64,000 bases of DNA, taken from the NCBI RefSeq assembly GCF_003940805.1, contig NZ_CP034328.1:620001-684000 (forward strand), read 5' to 3'. Below, piece after piece: positions 53,961-62,786 of this stretch. Every line of letters starts with the position of its first letter. Within the stretch, counting starts at the first letter, position 1. The DNA is from Tabrizicola piscis. GTDB lineage: Bacteria; Pseudomonadota; Alphaproteobacteria; Rhodobacterales; Rhodobacteraceae. The notes beneath the pieces are model-generated. The model was given only the letters and a program-made list of their open reading frames with translations, was not told the origin of the DNA and did not search any database. The position numbers and the translations under genes were made by a program.

Positions 53961-54824
53961 ATGATCTGGCTTGATACCATCGTGCAGGGGCTGCTGCTGG
54001 GTGGGCTTTACGCCCTCTTTGCCGCAGGCCTCAGCCTTGTGTTCGGGATCATGCGGCTGGTGAACCTTGCGCATGGCGATCTGATCGTGCTGGCGGCCTT
54101 CATCGTGCTGGTGGTGGTCGAGGCGACGGGGCTGAACCCGTTCCTGTCGGCCCTGATCGCGGCCCCGGCCTTGTTCGCCTTTGGCTGGGCGCTGCAATGG
54201 TTCGTGCTGAACCGGGTGCTGGGCAAGGACATCCTTCCACCGCTCCTTGTCACTTTCGGTCTGTCCATCGCCTTACAGAACGGGATGCTGGAGGTGTTCT
54301 CGGCCGACAGCCAGCGCATCCGCGCAGGCGCGCTGGAAAGCGCCTCGGTCGATCTGGGGGTGGTCACGGTGGGGATCATGCCGCTGTTGACCTTCGCCTC
54401 GGCCGTTCTGGTGATCTTCGGGCTAAACCAGATCTTCTACCGCACCGCGCTTGGCCGGGCGTTCAGGGCCACGTCGGACGACCCGGTGACCGCCAGCCTG
54501 ATGGGCATCAACCCCCGGTCAGTCTTTGCGATGGCCACCGGGCTGGCCATGGTCATCGTCACCATCGCCGCCCTTTACCTTGGGATGCGGTCGAACTTTG
54601 ATCCCTCCATCGGCCCGGCCCGCCTGATCTTTGCCTTCGAGGCCGTGATCATTGGCGGACTTGGGTCGCTTTGGGGCACGCTTCTGGGCGGGGCGATCAT
54701 CGGGATCGCGCAGACGGTTGGCGCGCAGATCAACCCGGAATGGCAGATATTGGCAGGGCATCTGGCGTTTCTCGTCGTGCTTCTGGTGCGGCCAAGGGGC
54801 CTGTTCCCCCGGGCGGTGGACTGA
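53961..54824 (+). CDS. livH: ABC transporter permease, LivH-like
   Basis: A 287-residue permease with about eight hydrophobic segments. VQGLLLGGLYALFAAGLSLVFG at the start, MRLVNLAHGDL and the late GGLGSLWGTLLGG are family landmarks. ATG 53961 is chosen because the frame upstream is repeat DNA. Its stop overlaps livM (TGATG). Confidence 0.93.
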   Translation: MIWLDTIVQGLLLGGLYALFAAGLSLVFGIMRLVNLAHGDLIVLAAFIVLVVVEATGLNPFLSALIAAPALFAFGWALQWFVLNRVLGKDILPPLLVTFGLSIALQNGMLEVFSADSQRIRAGALESASVDLGVVTVGIMPLLTFASAVLVIFGLNQIFYRTALGRAFRATSDDPVTASLMGINPRSVFAMATGLAMVIVTIAALYLGMRSNFDPSIGPARLIFAFEAVIIGGLGSLWGTLLGGAIIGIAQTVGAQINPEWQILAGHLAFLVVLLVRPRGLFPRAVD

Positions 54825-55891
54825 TGGACCATCCCATGCAGATCACCGTCACCACCCGCACCCGCGCCAGCACTGTTGCCGGATTTGTGGCGCTGGGATT
54901 GATCGGGCTAGGGCTGGTCTTGCCCGCCTTCGCCTCGCGCAGTCTGATCCAGGACCTGTTCTTCATCCTGACGATGCTGACCCTTGCGCAGCTTTGGAAC
55001 CTGATCGCGGGCTATGGCGGGATGGTCAGCGTCGGCCAGCAGGCCTTTGTCGGTATCGGCGCCTATGCGATGTTCGCGGGCGTCATCCTCTGGGGCTGGG
55101 ACCCGGTTCCGGCGATCCTGCTGGGCGGGGCCGCGGCCTTCCTTCTTGCCATCCCCATGGCCTTCTTCGCCTTCCGCCTGCAGGGCGCCTATTTCGCCAT
55201 CGGCACTTGGGTGATTGCCGAGGTGACCCGTCTGGTCATCGCCCAATGGAAGACCCTTGGCGGCGGCACCGGCACCAGCCTGCCGCGTGAGGCGACATCA
55301 GACATCATCGGTGTCGCCACGATTGCCGAGGTCTTTGGCCTGCGCGATGCTGCCGCCCGCGATGTGCTGGCCTACTGGCTGGCGCTGGCGCTGGCGGTGG
55401 GAACGATGGCCGCGATCTATGCGCTTTTGCGGTCGCGCAACGGCCTTGCGCTTACGGCGCTGCGCGACAATGACAATGCCGCCCGGTCAGTGGGGGTGGA
55501 TGCCGGGCGGCTGAAATGGCTGGTGTTTCTTACCGCCGCCGCGATGACCGGCCTTGTCGGTGCGCTGATCTACATGCAGACCGCCCGCATTTCGCCCGAC
55601 GCCGCTTTCAGCGTCACCAGCTGGACCGCCTATGTCATCTTCATCGTGGTCATCGGCGGCATCGGCCGGCTGGAAGGGCCGATTGTCGGCGTCCTTGTCT
55701 TCTGGGGGCTGCAGACCGCCTTTGCCGATTACGGCAGCTGGTATCTTCTGGCCCTTGGTCTTCTGGCCATTGTCACGATGCTTTTCGCCCCGCGCGGGCT
55801 TTGGGGCCTGATCGCCGATCGTACCGGCCTTGCCCTGTTTCCGATCCAGCGCCGGCTGACCCTGACCTCTGAAGGAGCCTCCAATGCCTGA
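54824..55891 (+). CDS. livM: ABC transporter permease, LivM-like
   Basis: A 355-residue permease with about ten hydrophobic segments and the usual LivM motifs: GYGGMVSVGQQAFVGIGAY and the late GGIGRLEGPIVG. It overlaps livH by one base and the flavin hydroxylase by 8 bases, tying the transporter to the catabolic enzymes. Confidence 0.93.
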   Translation: MDHPMQITVTTRTRASTVAGFVALGLIGLGLVLPAFASRSLIQDLFFILTMLTLAQLWNLIAGYGGMVSVGQQAFVGIGAYAMFAGVILWGWDPVPAILLGGAAAFLLAIPMAFFAFRLQGAYFAIGTWVIAEVTRLVIAQWKTLGGGTGTSLPREATSDIIGVATIAEVFGLRDAAARDVLAYWLALALAVGTMAAIYALLRSRNGLALTALRDNDNAARSVGVDAGRLKWLVFLTAAAMTGLVGALIYMQTARISPDAAFSVTSWTAYVIFIVVIGGIGRLEGPIVGVLVFWGLQTAFADYGSWYLLALGLLAIVTMLFAPRGLWGLIADRTGLALFPIQRRLTLTSEGASNA

Positions 55892-57638
55892 TATCACCAC
55901 CGACGTCCTTATCATTGGCACCGGCCCCGCCGGGTCGGCCACCGCAGCCCTTCTGGCCTCATACGGGGTCGATGTGCTGGTGGTGAACCGCTACCGCTGG
56001 CTTGCCCACACGCCGCGCGCCCATATCACCAACCAGCGCACGATGGAGGTGCTGCGCGACCTTGGCCCCGAGGTCGAGGCCGAGGCCTACATGCACGCCG
56101 CCGATCAGGACCTGATGGGGGAAAACGTGTTCTGCGAAAGTCTTGCCGGGGAAGAACTTGGCCGGATGAAAAGCTGGGGCAACCACCCGCTGTCCCGCGC
56201 CGAACACCTGATGTCCTCGCCCAGCCGGATGAACGACCTGCCCCAGACCTTCATGGAGCCGATCCTGTTCAAGACCGCGTGCTCACGCGGCGCGCAAAGC
56301 CGGATGAGCACGGAATACCTGTCCCATGTGCAGGATGCGGATGGCGTGACCACCACCTGCCGCGACCGGCTGACGGGCAAGGATGTGGTGATCCGGTCTA
56401 AGTTCCTTGTCGGTGCCGATGGCGGCAACAGCCTTGTGGCCGAACATTGCGGCTTGCCGTTTGAAGGCAAGATGGGCGTCGGCGGGTCGATGAACATCCT
56501 CTTCCGGGCCGACCTGTCGCGCTATGTCGCGCATCGCCCGTCGGTCCTGTACTGGGTCATGCAGCCCGGCGCGGATGTGGGCGGCATCGGCATGGGGCTG
56601 GTCCGCATGGTCCGGCCGTGGAACGAATGGCTGATCGTCTGGGGCTATGACATCAACCAGCCCGCCCCGGTGGTGGATGCCGCGATGGCCACGCAGGTCG
56701 CGCGCCAGCTGGTCGGCGACCCGGAGCTTGAGATCGAGCTGATCAGCGCCAACACCTGGACGGTGAACAACCAATACGCCACCCACATGCAGCAGGGCCG
56801 CGTCTTCATCATGGGTGACGCCGCGCACCGGCATCCGCCGTCGAATGGCCTTGGGTCCAACACCTCGATCCAGGACGGGTTCAACCTGGCTTGGAAGCTG
56901 GCGGCGGTGGTCAAGGGCCATGCAGCCCCTGCCTTGCTTGACAGCTACTCCCCCGAACGCGCACCCATTGCCAAGCAGATCGTCACCCGCGCCAACCAGT
57001 CCATCGGCGAATTTGGCCCGATCTTCGAAGCGCTGGGGATGGACGGCGGCGTCGACCACCAGAAGATCCAGGCCAGCATGGCCGCCCGTTGCGACGCGAC
57101 CGAGGCGGGGGCTGCGCAACGCGAAGCCCTGCGCAAGGCGATCGAATTCAAGAAATATGAATTCGACTGCCACGGGGTCGAGATGAACCAGCGCTACACC
57201 TCCACCGCCGCAGTCACCGATGGCCAGCCCCAGCCCGCCCCGAACGCGGATATGGAGCTGCACTACCAGCCCACCACCTGGCCCGGCGCGCGGCTGCCGC
57301 ATGTCTGGGTCTTCAGCGCTGATGGCAAGCAGCACTCCACGCTCGACCTGTGCGGTCGGGGGCAATTCACCCTCTTGACCGGCATCGGTGGCGAGGCTTG
57401 GGTGGCGGCAGCCAAGGCCGAAGCGGCCAAGCGCGGCATGCCGATCCGCACCCATGTGATCGGCCCACGTCAGGCGATTGCCGACCATACCGGCGACTGG
57501 GCCCGCGCCTCGGAAATCGCTGACAATGGCTGCCTTCTGGTGCGCCCCGACCACCACGTCGCCTGGCGCAGCGCGACCCTGACCCTAGACCCCGCCGCCG
57601 ACCTTGCGCGGGTCCTGACCTCCATCCTTGGCAAGTGA
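55884..57638 (+). CDS. FAD-dependent phenol/resorcinol-type monooxygenase (TfdB-like)
   Basis: A 584-residue class A flavoprotein monooxygenase. The FAD motif GTGPAG is at 12-17 and GDAAHRHPP at 311-319 binds the FAD phosphate and ribityl; NGLGSNTSIQDGFNLAWKLA follows. A thioredoxin-like C-terminal domain (about 465-584) is the usual third domain of phenol hydroxylases. The overall pattern resembles 2,4-dichlorophenol 6-monooxygenase and resorcinol hydroxylases. Beside hydroxyquinol dioxygenase, it most likely hydroxylates a dihydroxybenzene such as resorcinol to hydroxyquinol, using NAD(P)H. Confidence 0.88.
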   Translation: MPDITTDVLIIGTGPAGSATAALLASYGVDVLVVNRYRWLAHTPRAHITNQRTMEVLRDLGPEVEAEAYMHAADQDLMGENVFCESLAGEELGRMKSWGNHPLSRAEHLMSSPSRMNDLPQTFMEPILFKTACSRGAQSRMSTEYLSHVQDADGVTTTCRDRLTGKDVVIRSKFLVGADGGNSLVAEHCGLPFEGKMGVGGSMNILFRADLSRYVAHRPSVLYWVMQPGADVGGIGMGLVRMVRPWNEWLIVWGYDINQPAPVVDAAMATQVARQLVGDPELEIELISANTWTVNNQYATHMQQGRVFIMGDAAHRHPPSNGLGSNTSIQDGFNLAWKLAAVVKGHAAPALLDSYSPERAPIAKQIVTRANQSIGEFGPIFEALGMDGGVDHQKIQASMAARCDATEAGAAQREALRKAIEFKKYEFDCHGVEMNQRYTSTAAVTDGQPQPAPNADMELHYQPTTWPGARLPHVWVFSADGKQHSTLDLCGRGQFTLLTGIGGEAWVAAAKAEAAKRGMPIRTHVIGPRQAIADHTGDWARASEIADNGCLLVRPDHHVAWRSATLTLDPAADLARVLTSILGK

Positions 57639-57646
57639 GACCGAAC

Positions 57647-58522
57647 ATGACCACCGAAAGCGGATACTTCACCGAAGCCACCTCGGCCGCAGTCGTCACC
57701 GCCCGCAACGCAGGCGCGCAGGACGAACGCCTGAAACAGGTGATGGAGGTCATCACCCGCAAGCTGCACGAGGCGGTGAAAGAGATTGAGCCGACCGAAG
57801 CGGAATGGTTCCGCGCCATCATGTTCCTGACCGACACCGGCCACATGTGCAACGAATGGCGGCAAGAGTTCATCCTGTTGTCGGACGTCCTTGGCGTGTC
57901 GATGCTGGTCGATGCGATCAACAACCGCAAACCCTCTGGCGCGTCGGAAAGCACGGTCCTTGGACCCTTCCACGTCGCCGATGCGCCGGAATTGCCGATG
58001 GGGGCGGACATCTGCCTTGACCAGAAGGGTGATCCGATGCTGGTCCGTGGACGCATTCTGGACACCCATGGCAACCCGATTGCCGGGGCCAAGATCGACG
58101 TCTGGCAGGCCAATGACGAAGGCTTCTACGACGTCCAACAAAAGGGCCTGCAGCCCGATTTCAACCTGCGCGGCGTGTTCCGCACCGGGCCGGATGGCAG
58201 CTATCACTTCCGGGGCGTGAAGCCGAAATTCTACCCGATCCCGGACGATGGCCCGGTCGGCAAGCTGCTGGGTGCGCTTGGCCGCCACCCCTTCCGCCCC
58301 GCGCATCTGCACTTCATCATCGAAGCGCCCGGCTATGCGCGGCTGGTCACCCACATCTTCGACCCCGATGATCCCTACATCCACTCGGACGCGGTGTTCG
58401 GCGTGAAGGAAAGCCTGATGGCCGAGTTCACCCCCGTCTCCGACCCCGCGAAAGCCAAGGCTGCAGGCTTTGACGGGCCGTACTTCGACACCGAGTTCGA
58501 TTTCGTCCTGGCCCCCGCGTGA
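57647..58522 (+). CDS. Hydroxyquinol 1,2-dioxygenase, second copy
   Basis: A 291-residue intradiol dioxygenase converting hydroxyquinol to maleylacetate. Iron ligands are Tyr161, Tyr196, His220 and His222. The helical N-terminal domain with LTDTGHMCNEWRQEFILLSD and the VLGPFHVADAPELPMGADI segment match characterised hydroxyquinol dioxygenases more closely than the first copy does. A GTG at 57635 overlapping the previous stop is an alternative start. It lies directly after the flavin hydroxylase whose product it would use. Confidence 0.92.
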   Translation: MTTESGYFTEATSAAVVTARNAGAQDERLKQVMEVITRKLHEAVKEIEPTEAEWFRAIMFLTDTGHMCNEWRQEFILLSDVLGVSMLVDAINNRKPSGASESTVLGPFHVADAPELPMGADICLDQKGDPMLVRGRILDTHGNPIAGAKIDVWQANDEGFYDVQQKGLQPDFNLRGVFRTGPDGSYHFRGVKPKFYPIPDDGPVGKLLGALGRHPFRPAHLHFIIEAPGYARLVTHIFDPDDPYIHSDAVFGVKESLMAEFTPVSDPAKAKAAGFDGPYFDTEFDFVLAPA

Positions 58523-58524
58523 CC

Positions 58525-59349
58525 ATGAAACCCTGCATCATCTGCGTCGCCATCACCGGCTCATTGCCGCGCAAGGCGCACAACCCGGCCGTGCCGATCA
58601 CCATTGCCGAACAGGTGGAAAGCACCCATGCGGCATTCGAGGCGGGGGCCTCCATCGCCCATTGCCATGTCCGCAACGATGATGAGACCCCCTCCTCCGA
58701 CCCCGAGAAATTCGCCCAGCTGCTGGAGGGGTTGCGGAAGCATTGCCCCGGGCTGATCGTCCAGTTCTCCACCGGAGGGAGGTCGGGCGCGGGGCGGGAA
58801 CGCGGCGGGATGCTGCCGCTTCGGCCCGACATGGCATCGCTGACGGTGGGATCGAACAACTTTCCGACCCGGGTCTATGAAAACCCGCCCGATCTGGTGG
58901 ACTGGCTGGCAAGCGAGATGCTGGCCTACAACATCAAGCCCGAGATCGAGGCCTTCGATCTTGGTCATATTCACCAAGCCGCAGCCATGGCGCGGGATGG
59001 GCGGCTGCGCGGCCCGCTTTATGTGCAGTTCGTGATGGGCGTGAAGAACGCGATGCCCGCCGACCGCGACGTGTTCGACTACTACATCCGCACGGTGAAC
59101 CGTCTTCTGCCGGATGCCGAATGGTGCGCCGCCGGGATCGGGCCGCATCAGATCGAGCTGAATGAATGGTGCGTCGCCGCCGGGGGCCATGCCCGCACCG
59201 GGCTGGAGGATAACCTGCGGCTGGACCGCACGACCCTCGCCCCGTCGAACGCGGCACTGGTGCAGCGCGTGGTGGACCTCTGCCACCGCTACGACCGCAA
59301 GGTCGCCACCCCGGCCGAGGCGCGGGCGATCCTGGGCCTGGCCAGCTAG
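58525..59349 (+). CDS. Beta-keto acid cleavage enzyme (BKACE; 3-keto-5-aminohexanoate cleavage family)
   Basis: A 274-residue zinc-dependent TIM-barrel enzyme that exchanges acyl groups between a beta-keto acid and acetyl-CoA, giving acetoacetate and a CoA ester. Zinc ligands His46 and His48 lie in IAHCHVR; Glu228 in ARTGLEDN is the expected third ligand, and QFSTGG and VGSNNFP are family landmarks. In this cluster the natural substrate may be 3-oxoadipate, giving succinyl-CoA and acetoacetate. The stop shares CTAG with the convergent oxidoreductase gene. Confidence 0.9.
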   Translation: MKPCIICVAITGSLPRKAHNPAVPITIAEQVESTHAAFEAGASIAHCHVRNDDETPSSDPEKFAQLLEGLRKHCPGLIVQFSTGGRSGAGRERGGMLPLRPDMASLTVGSNNFPTRVYENPPDLVDWLASEMLAYNIKPEIEAFDLGHIHQAAAMARDGRLRGPLYVQFVMGVKNAMPADRDVFDYYIRTVNRLLPDAEWCAAGIGPHQIELNEWCVAAGGHARTGLEDNLRLDRTTLAPSNAALVQRVVDLCHRYDRKVATPAEARAILGLAS

Positions 59350-60278
59350 GCCCGCGCCAGAACATCCTCGGCGATGGCAGTGCCGCTGGTCCATGCGGCC
59401 TCGACCCGCGGGCCGATGCACCAGTCGCCGCCAAGGTACAGCGTGCCATCCGCGCTGCGCAGGAAGTTCTGGCCAAGGGCTTGGGTCACCCGGGCGTAGC
59501 GCCAGCGGTGCGCGGCGGCATGTGCAACCATTTCCGGCGCGGCCCCCAGCCGGTCGCACAACAAGGGCAGCATCAGGGCGGCGATCTGGGTCGGGTCCTT
59601 CTCCAGATGTTCGACGCTGAAGGCTTCACCTGCCTGCGCGACCCAGGCGGTGACTGCGCCGGACGGGCGGCCCGGTTTGCTGCTGTCCTGCGCGATCCAG
59701 GACAAAGGATCATCAGGGTCCTTTCGGGTGACAAAGGGCGCGGGGCCCGCGATGCCGGCCATCAGCGTCAGGCATGGGGCAAGGCGCACCCCGGCGAGCG
59801 GCGCGACCAGCGGATGATCTGCGCCCAGCAGGCCTGCCACCTGCGGGGCAGGAATCGTGATGACCACGCGGGCGGCGGCAAGGTCGGCGTCGCCCACGCG
59901 CAACTGCCACCCCCCTGCCACCGTCAGCACCCGCGACACGAGGGCGTTCTGCCGCACGTCAAGCCCCGCGCCCAAAGCCTTGGCCAGCGCCGACATGCCG
60001 GGGGTCCCTACGCTGTGGCTGCGCCCCGTGCCATCTGCCCAAGGCGCGACCGCCCCTTGGGCAGCAAGGTCGCGCAGCAGGGCGGCAAAGCCGTCCTCCC
60101 GTGCCGTCACATATTGCGCCCCGTGATCGAACTGCATCCCCTCGGCCCGCCGCGTGGCGACACGCCCGCCGATGCCGCGCCCCTTGTCGAGGACTAGGGT
60201 CGGCACCCCGGCCTGCGTCAGCCTGCGGGCACAGGCCAGCCCGGCGATCCCGGCACCGATCACCACAACCGGGGTCAT
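59346..60278 (-). CDS. NAD(P)/FAD-dependent oxidoreductase, renalase-like
   Basis: A 310-residue flavoprotein. The N-terminal Rossmann motif VVVIGAGIAGLACARRL and GRGIGGRVATRR are typical of renalase-like amine-oxidase-fold proteins; GGDWCIGPRVEAAWTSG near the C-terminus closes the FAD site. It overlaps the photolyase-like gene stop (ATGA), so the two are cotranscribed. Renalase-like enzymes oxidise wrong isomers of NAD(P)H; whether this one does is unknown. Confidence 0.85.
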   Translation of the reverse strand: MTPVVVIGAGIAGLACARRLTQAGVPTLVLDKGRGIGGRVATRRAEGMQFDHGAQYVTAREDGFAALLRDLAAQGAVAPWADGTGRSHSVGTPGMSALAKALGAGLDVRQNALVSRVLTVAGGWQLRVGDADLAAARVVITIPAPQVAGLLGADHPLVAPLAGVRLAPCLTLMAGIAGPAPFVTRKDPDDPLSWIAQDSSKPGRPSGAVTAWVAQAGEAFSVEHLEKDPTQIAALMLPLLCDRLGAAPEMVAHAAAHRWRYARVTQALGQNFLRSADGTLYLGGDWCIGPRVEAAWTSGTAIAEDVLARA

Positions 60279-61495
60279 GCCGCTACCAGCCGCGCAAGGA
60301 TCTGCGGGATCTGCTGCTTGACCTTGAAGAACCCGGCCGAGGCATGGGGCCAGATCGTGCTGTCCCACTCACGCCGCCATTCGGCCAGCACGATCCCCTT
60401 CGCGGCCAGATATGGCGTGGCCTCGTCCATCCAGTCCATCAGGGGCCCTTTCGTGATGTAAGGCGTGGCAATCTGGCTGGCCCCGACGGAAGCCGCCCAT
60501 TTGGCCAGCCCATCGGGGTGATCGGCCCGCAGGTTGATCGGCGTCAATCCAGCCCGCGCGGCAGTGTCGGCCAGCGCCCCGGCCTCAAACGTGGCCACTG
60601 CAGCGGCCACTGGCAAGGGCGACCGCAAATGGCTTGCGGCAAGCGTGGCGGTCGCGACGATGTTCAGCCCGGCAAGATCGAAATCCTCGATGCAGCAATC
60701 CTCATCCGTCAGCAGAAGTGCGGTCGGCCGCCCCGGTTCCGGCGCGCGTGGGCTGCGGATCGGTTGCAAGGACGGCAGACCGTCGGGTTCGGTCGCCTCC
60801 AGCCCTTGGGTCACCTCAACCAGATCGGTCTCGCGCGGCGTGAAGCGCTGGCCGGTGAAGGTGGCAATGTTCCAGGCCTGCGCATGATAGGGCTTGCCCC
60901 GCGTGTGCAGCCCCGCAACCCAGCGCCAGCCAAGCGTGTTCGACGCGGCATCGCCGTCCAAAAGGTGGCGATAGAAGAAATCCGCCCCCAGCCGCCACGG
61001 CAGCCCCAGCGTGAAGATCCAGATCGAGGCGAACCACATCCGCGCGTGATTGTGCAGATAGCCGGTCTCCACCAGCTCTTCCGCCCATGCGTCCATGCAG
61101 GCAAGCCCGGTCTGGCCATCCATCGCGCGCTCGACATCGCGGCGCAGGCGGCGGTCACGGTCAAGGGCAGCAAGGTCAGCCTCCAACCCCTGACGGTAAC
61201 TGGCCCAGACCTGCGGTCGGCGTTCCAGCCAGCCCTTGAAGTAGCTGCGCCAGATCACCTCTTGCACGAACTTTTCGGACGCCTCGGGGCCATGGGCGGC
61301 AAGGGCAGCGGTCACCACCTCAGCCTCGGTCACCAGACGGCGGCGGATATAAGGCGACAGCACCGACACCGCCTTATGCTGGCCCGGCCCCCGGTCGTAG
61401 TTGCGCCCGTTGGCATAGCGCCACCCCATCGCGGGCACGAAAGCCTCCATTCGGGACAGGGCCTCGGTTCGGATCGCAATGAAGGTGGGGGGCAT
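60275..61495 (-). CDS. Photolyase/cryptochrome-type FAD-binding protein with reversed domain order
   Basis: A 406-residue protein. The helical FAD-binding domain of photolyases is at the N-terminus (about 20-220), shown by FVQEVIWRSYFKGW, GYLHNHARMWFAS (145-157) and the LDGDAASNTLGWRW motif (179-192). An alpha/beta domain of about 170 residues follows (235-406), with TALLLTDEDCC, HLRSPLPVAA and the ATPYITKGPL segment. In normal photolyases the alpha/beta antenna domain is first. AGAGGA precedes ATG 61495. It probably binds FAD; repair or photoreceptor function is open. Confidence 0.82.
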   Translation of the reverse strand: MPPTFIAIRTEALSRMEAFVPAMGWRYANGRNYDRGPGQHKAVSVLSPYIRRRLVTEAEVVTAALAAHGPEASEKFVQEVIWRSYFKGWLERRPQVWASYRQGLEADLAALDRDRRLRRDVERAMDGQTGLACMDAWAEELVETGYLHNHARMWFASIWIFTLGLPWRLGADFFYRHLLDGDAASNTLGWRWVAGLHTRGKPYHAQAWNIATFTGQRFTPRETDLVEVTQGLEATEPDGLPSLQPIRSPRAPEPGRPTALLLTDEDCCIEDFDLAGLNIVATATLAASHLRSPLPVAAAVATFEAGALADTAARAGLTPINLRADHPDGLAKWAASVGASQIATPYITKGPLMDWMDEATPYLAAKGIVLAEWRREWDSTIWPHASAGFFKVKQQIPQILARLVAA

Positions 61496-61716
61496 TCCAT
61501 TCCTCTGCTGGTCAGGCGGCACAACCTGTTCTTCCAGCGCAAGAAATCAACAGTCGGCGGCAGGGTTTCCCACCTGCCAGATCGGCGCGCATCCAGGCGA
61601 CTGCCGTGTGGGTCTGCCCTATCGGCTGCAAAGCCCGCGCGCCTTGCCCAAGATTTGGGCAACCGCACGGACCGACACTTCAGAAGAACCATCGCTTGTG
61701 CCGAATCGTATAGGTA

Positions 61717-61734
61717 TTTTACTCATTGGTAAAA
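61717..61734. promoter_or_regulatory. AT-rich inverted repeat upstream of the BMP transporter
   Basis: TTTTAC-TCATTG-GTAAAA lies 39 bases before the binding-protein start, within an AT-rich patch (61705-61750) unlike the surrounding DNA. It may be an operator or part of the promoter. No -35/-10 pair is clear. Confidence 0.35.
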
Positions 61735-61772
61735 AGAAGACGAAGAAACCACCAACCGGGATAGGAAAGCCA

Positions 61773-62786
61773 ATGACCATCGGGACATTCACGATTTCGC
61801 GGCGCGGACTGCTGCTTGGCGGCGCGGCTGTGGCCGCTGCGGCGAACCTGCCGCGCGCCGTTCTGGCACAAGAGCCGGTCCGCATGGCCGGCATCTACAC
61901 CGTGCCGGTCGAACAGCAATGGGTCAGCCGCATCCACATCGCTGCCGAGGCGCTGAAGGCCGCGGGCACCGTGGATTACAGCTACACCGAAAACGTCGCC
62001 AACACCGATTACCCCCGCGTCATGCGCGAATACTGCGAGGCGGGCGTCAAGCTGATCGTAGGCGAGATTTTCGGCGCCGAGGCCGAAGCGCGCGAGGTTT
62101 GCGCCGAATACCCGGACGTAGCCTTCCTCCTCGGGTCCTCGTTCATGCCGGATGAGGCGGCGAACCCGAACCTATCGGTGTTCGACAACTACATTCAGGA
62201 CGCGGCCTATCTGTCCGGCATCGTCGCGGGCGGGATGACGGCGGGCAATATCGGCATGGTCGGCGGCTTCCCGATCCCCGAGGTGAACCGCCTGATACAC
62301 GCCTTCATGGCCGGGGTGCGCGAGGTGAAGGCGGATGCGACCTTCCAGGTCAGCTTCATCGGCTCGTGGTTCGACCCGCCGAAGGCCAAGGAAACCGCAT
62401 TTGCGATGATCGACGGCGGCGCGGACCTGCTTTACGCGGAGCGCTTCGGTGTGTCGGATGCGGCCAAGGAACGCGGCGTTCTGGCCATCGGCAACGTGAT
62501 CGACACGCAGGCCGACTACCCCGATACGGTCGTGACCTCCGCCCTTTGGCACTTTGAACCCACGCTGAACGCCGCCGTCGCCGCCGTGCAGGCCGGCAGC
62601 TTCAAGGCCGAAAACTATGGCACCTATTCCTACATGATCGCTGGTGGCTGCTCGCTTGCCCCCCTCGGCACGTTTGAGGGCAAGGTTCCAGCCGAAGTCA
62701 TGGCCCTCGTGGCCGAGAAGGAAGCGGCGATCAAGGCAGGCAGCTTCACCGTGGCGATCGACGACAGCGAACCGAAATCGTCGTGA
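61773..62786 (+). CDS. BMP family ABC transporter substrate-binding protein
   Basis: A 337-residue lipoprotein-like binding-protein family member (PnrA/BMP). The N-terminus SRRGLLLGGAAVAAAANLPR is a twin-arginine-type signal, cleaved near VLAQ/EP at about residue 30. The mature part includes VRMAGIYTVPVEQQW and the NIGMVGGFPIPEVNR segment of the family. Known members bind purine nucleosides. ATG 61773 follows AGGAAAG. Its stop overlaps the ATPase start. Confidence 0.92.
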   Translation: MTIGTFTISRRGLLLGGAAVAAAANLPRAVLAQEPVRMAGIYTVPVEQQWVSRIHIAAEALKAAGTVDYSYTENVANTDYPRVMREYCEAGVKLIVGEIFGAEAEAREVCAEYPDVAFLLGSSFMPDEAANPNLSVFDNYIQDAAYLSGIVAGGMTAGNIGMVGGFPIPEVNRLIHAFMAGVREVKADATFQVSFIGSWFDPPKAKETAFAMIDGGADLLYAERFGVSDAAKERGVLAIGNVIDTQADYPDTVVTSALWHFEPTLNAAVAAVQAGSFKAENYGTYSYMIAGGCSLAPLGTFEGKVPAEVMALVAEKEAAIKAGSFTVAIDDSEPKSS

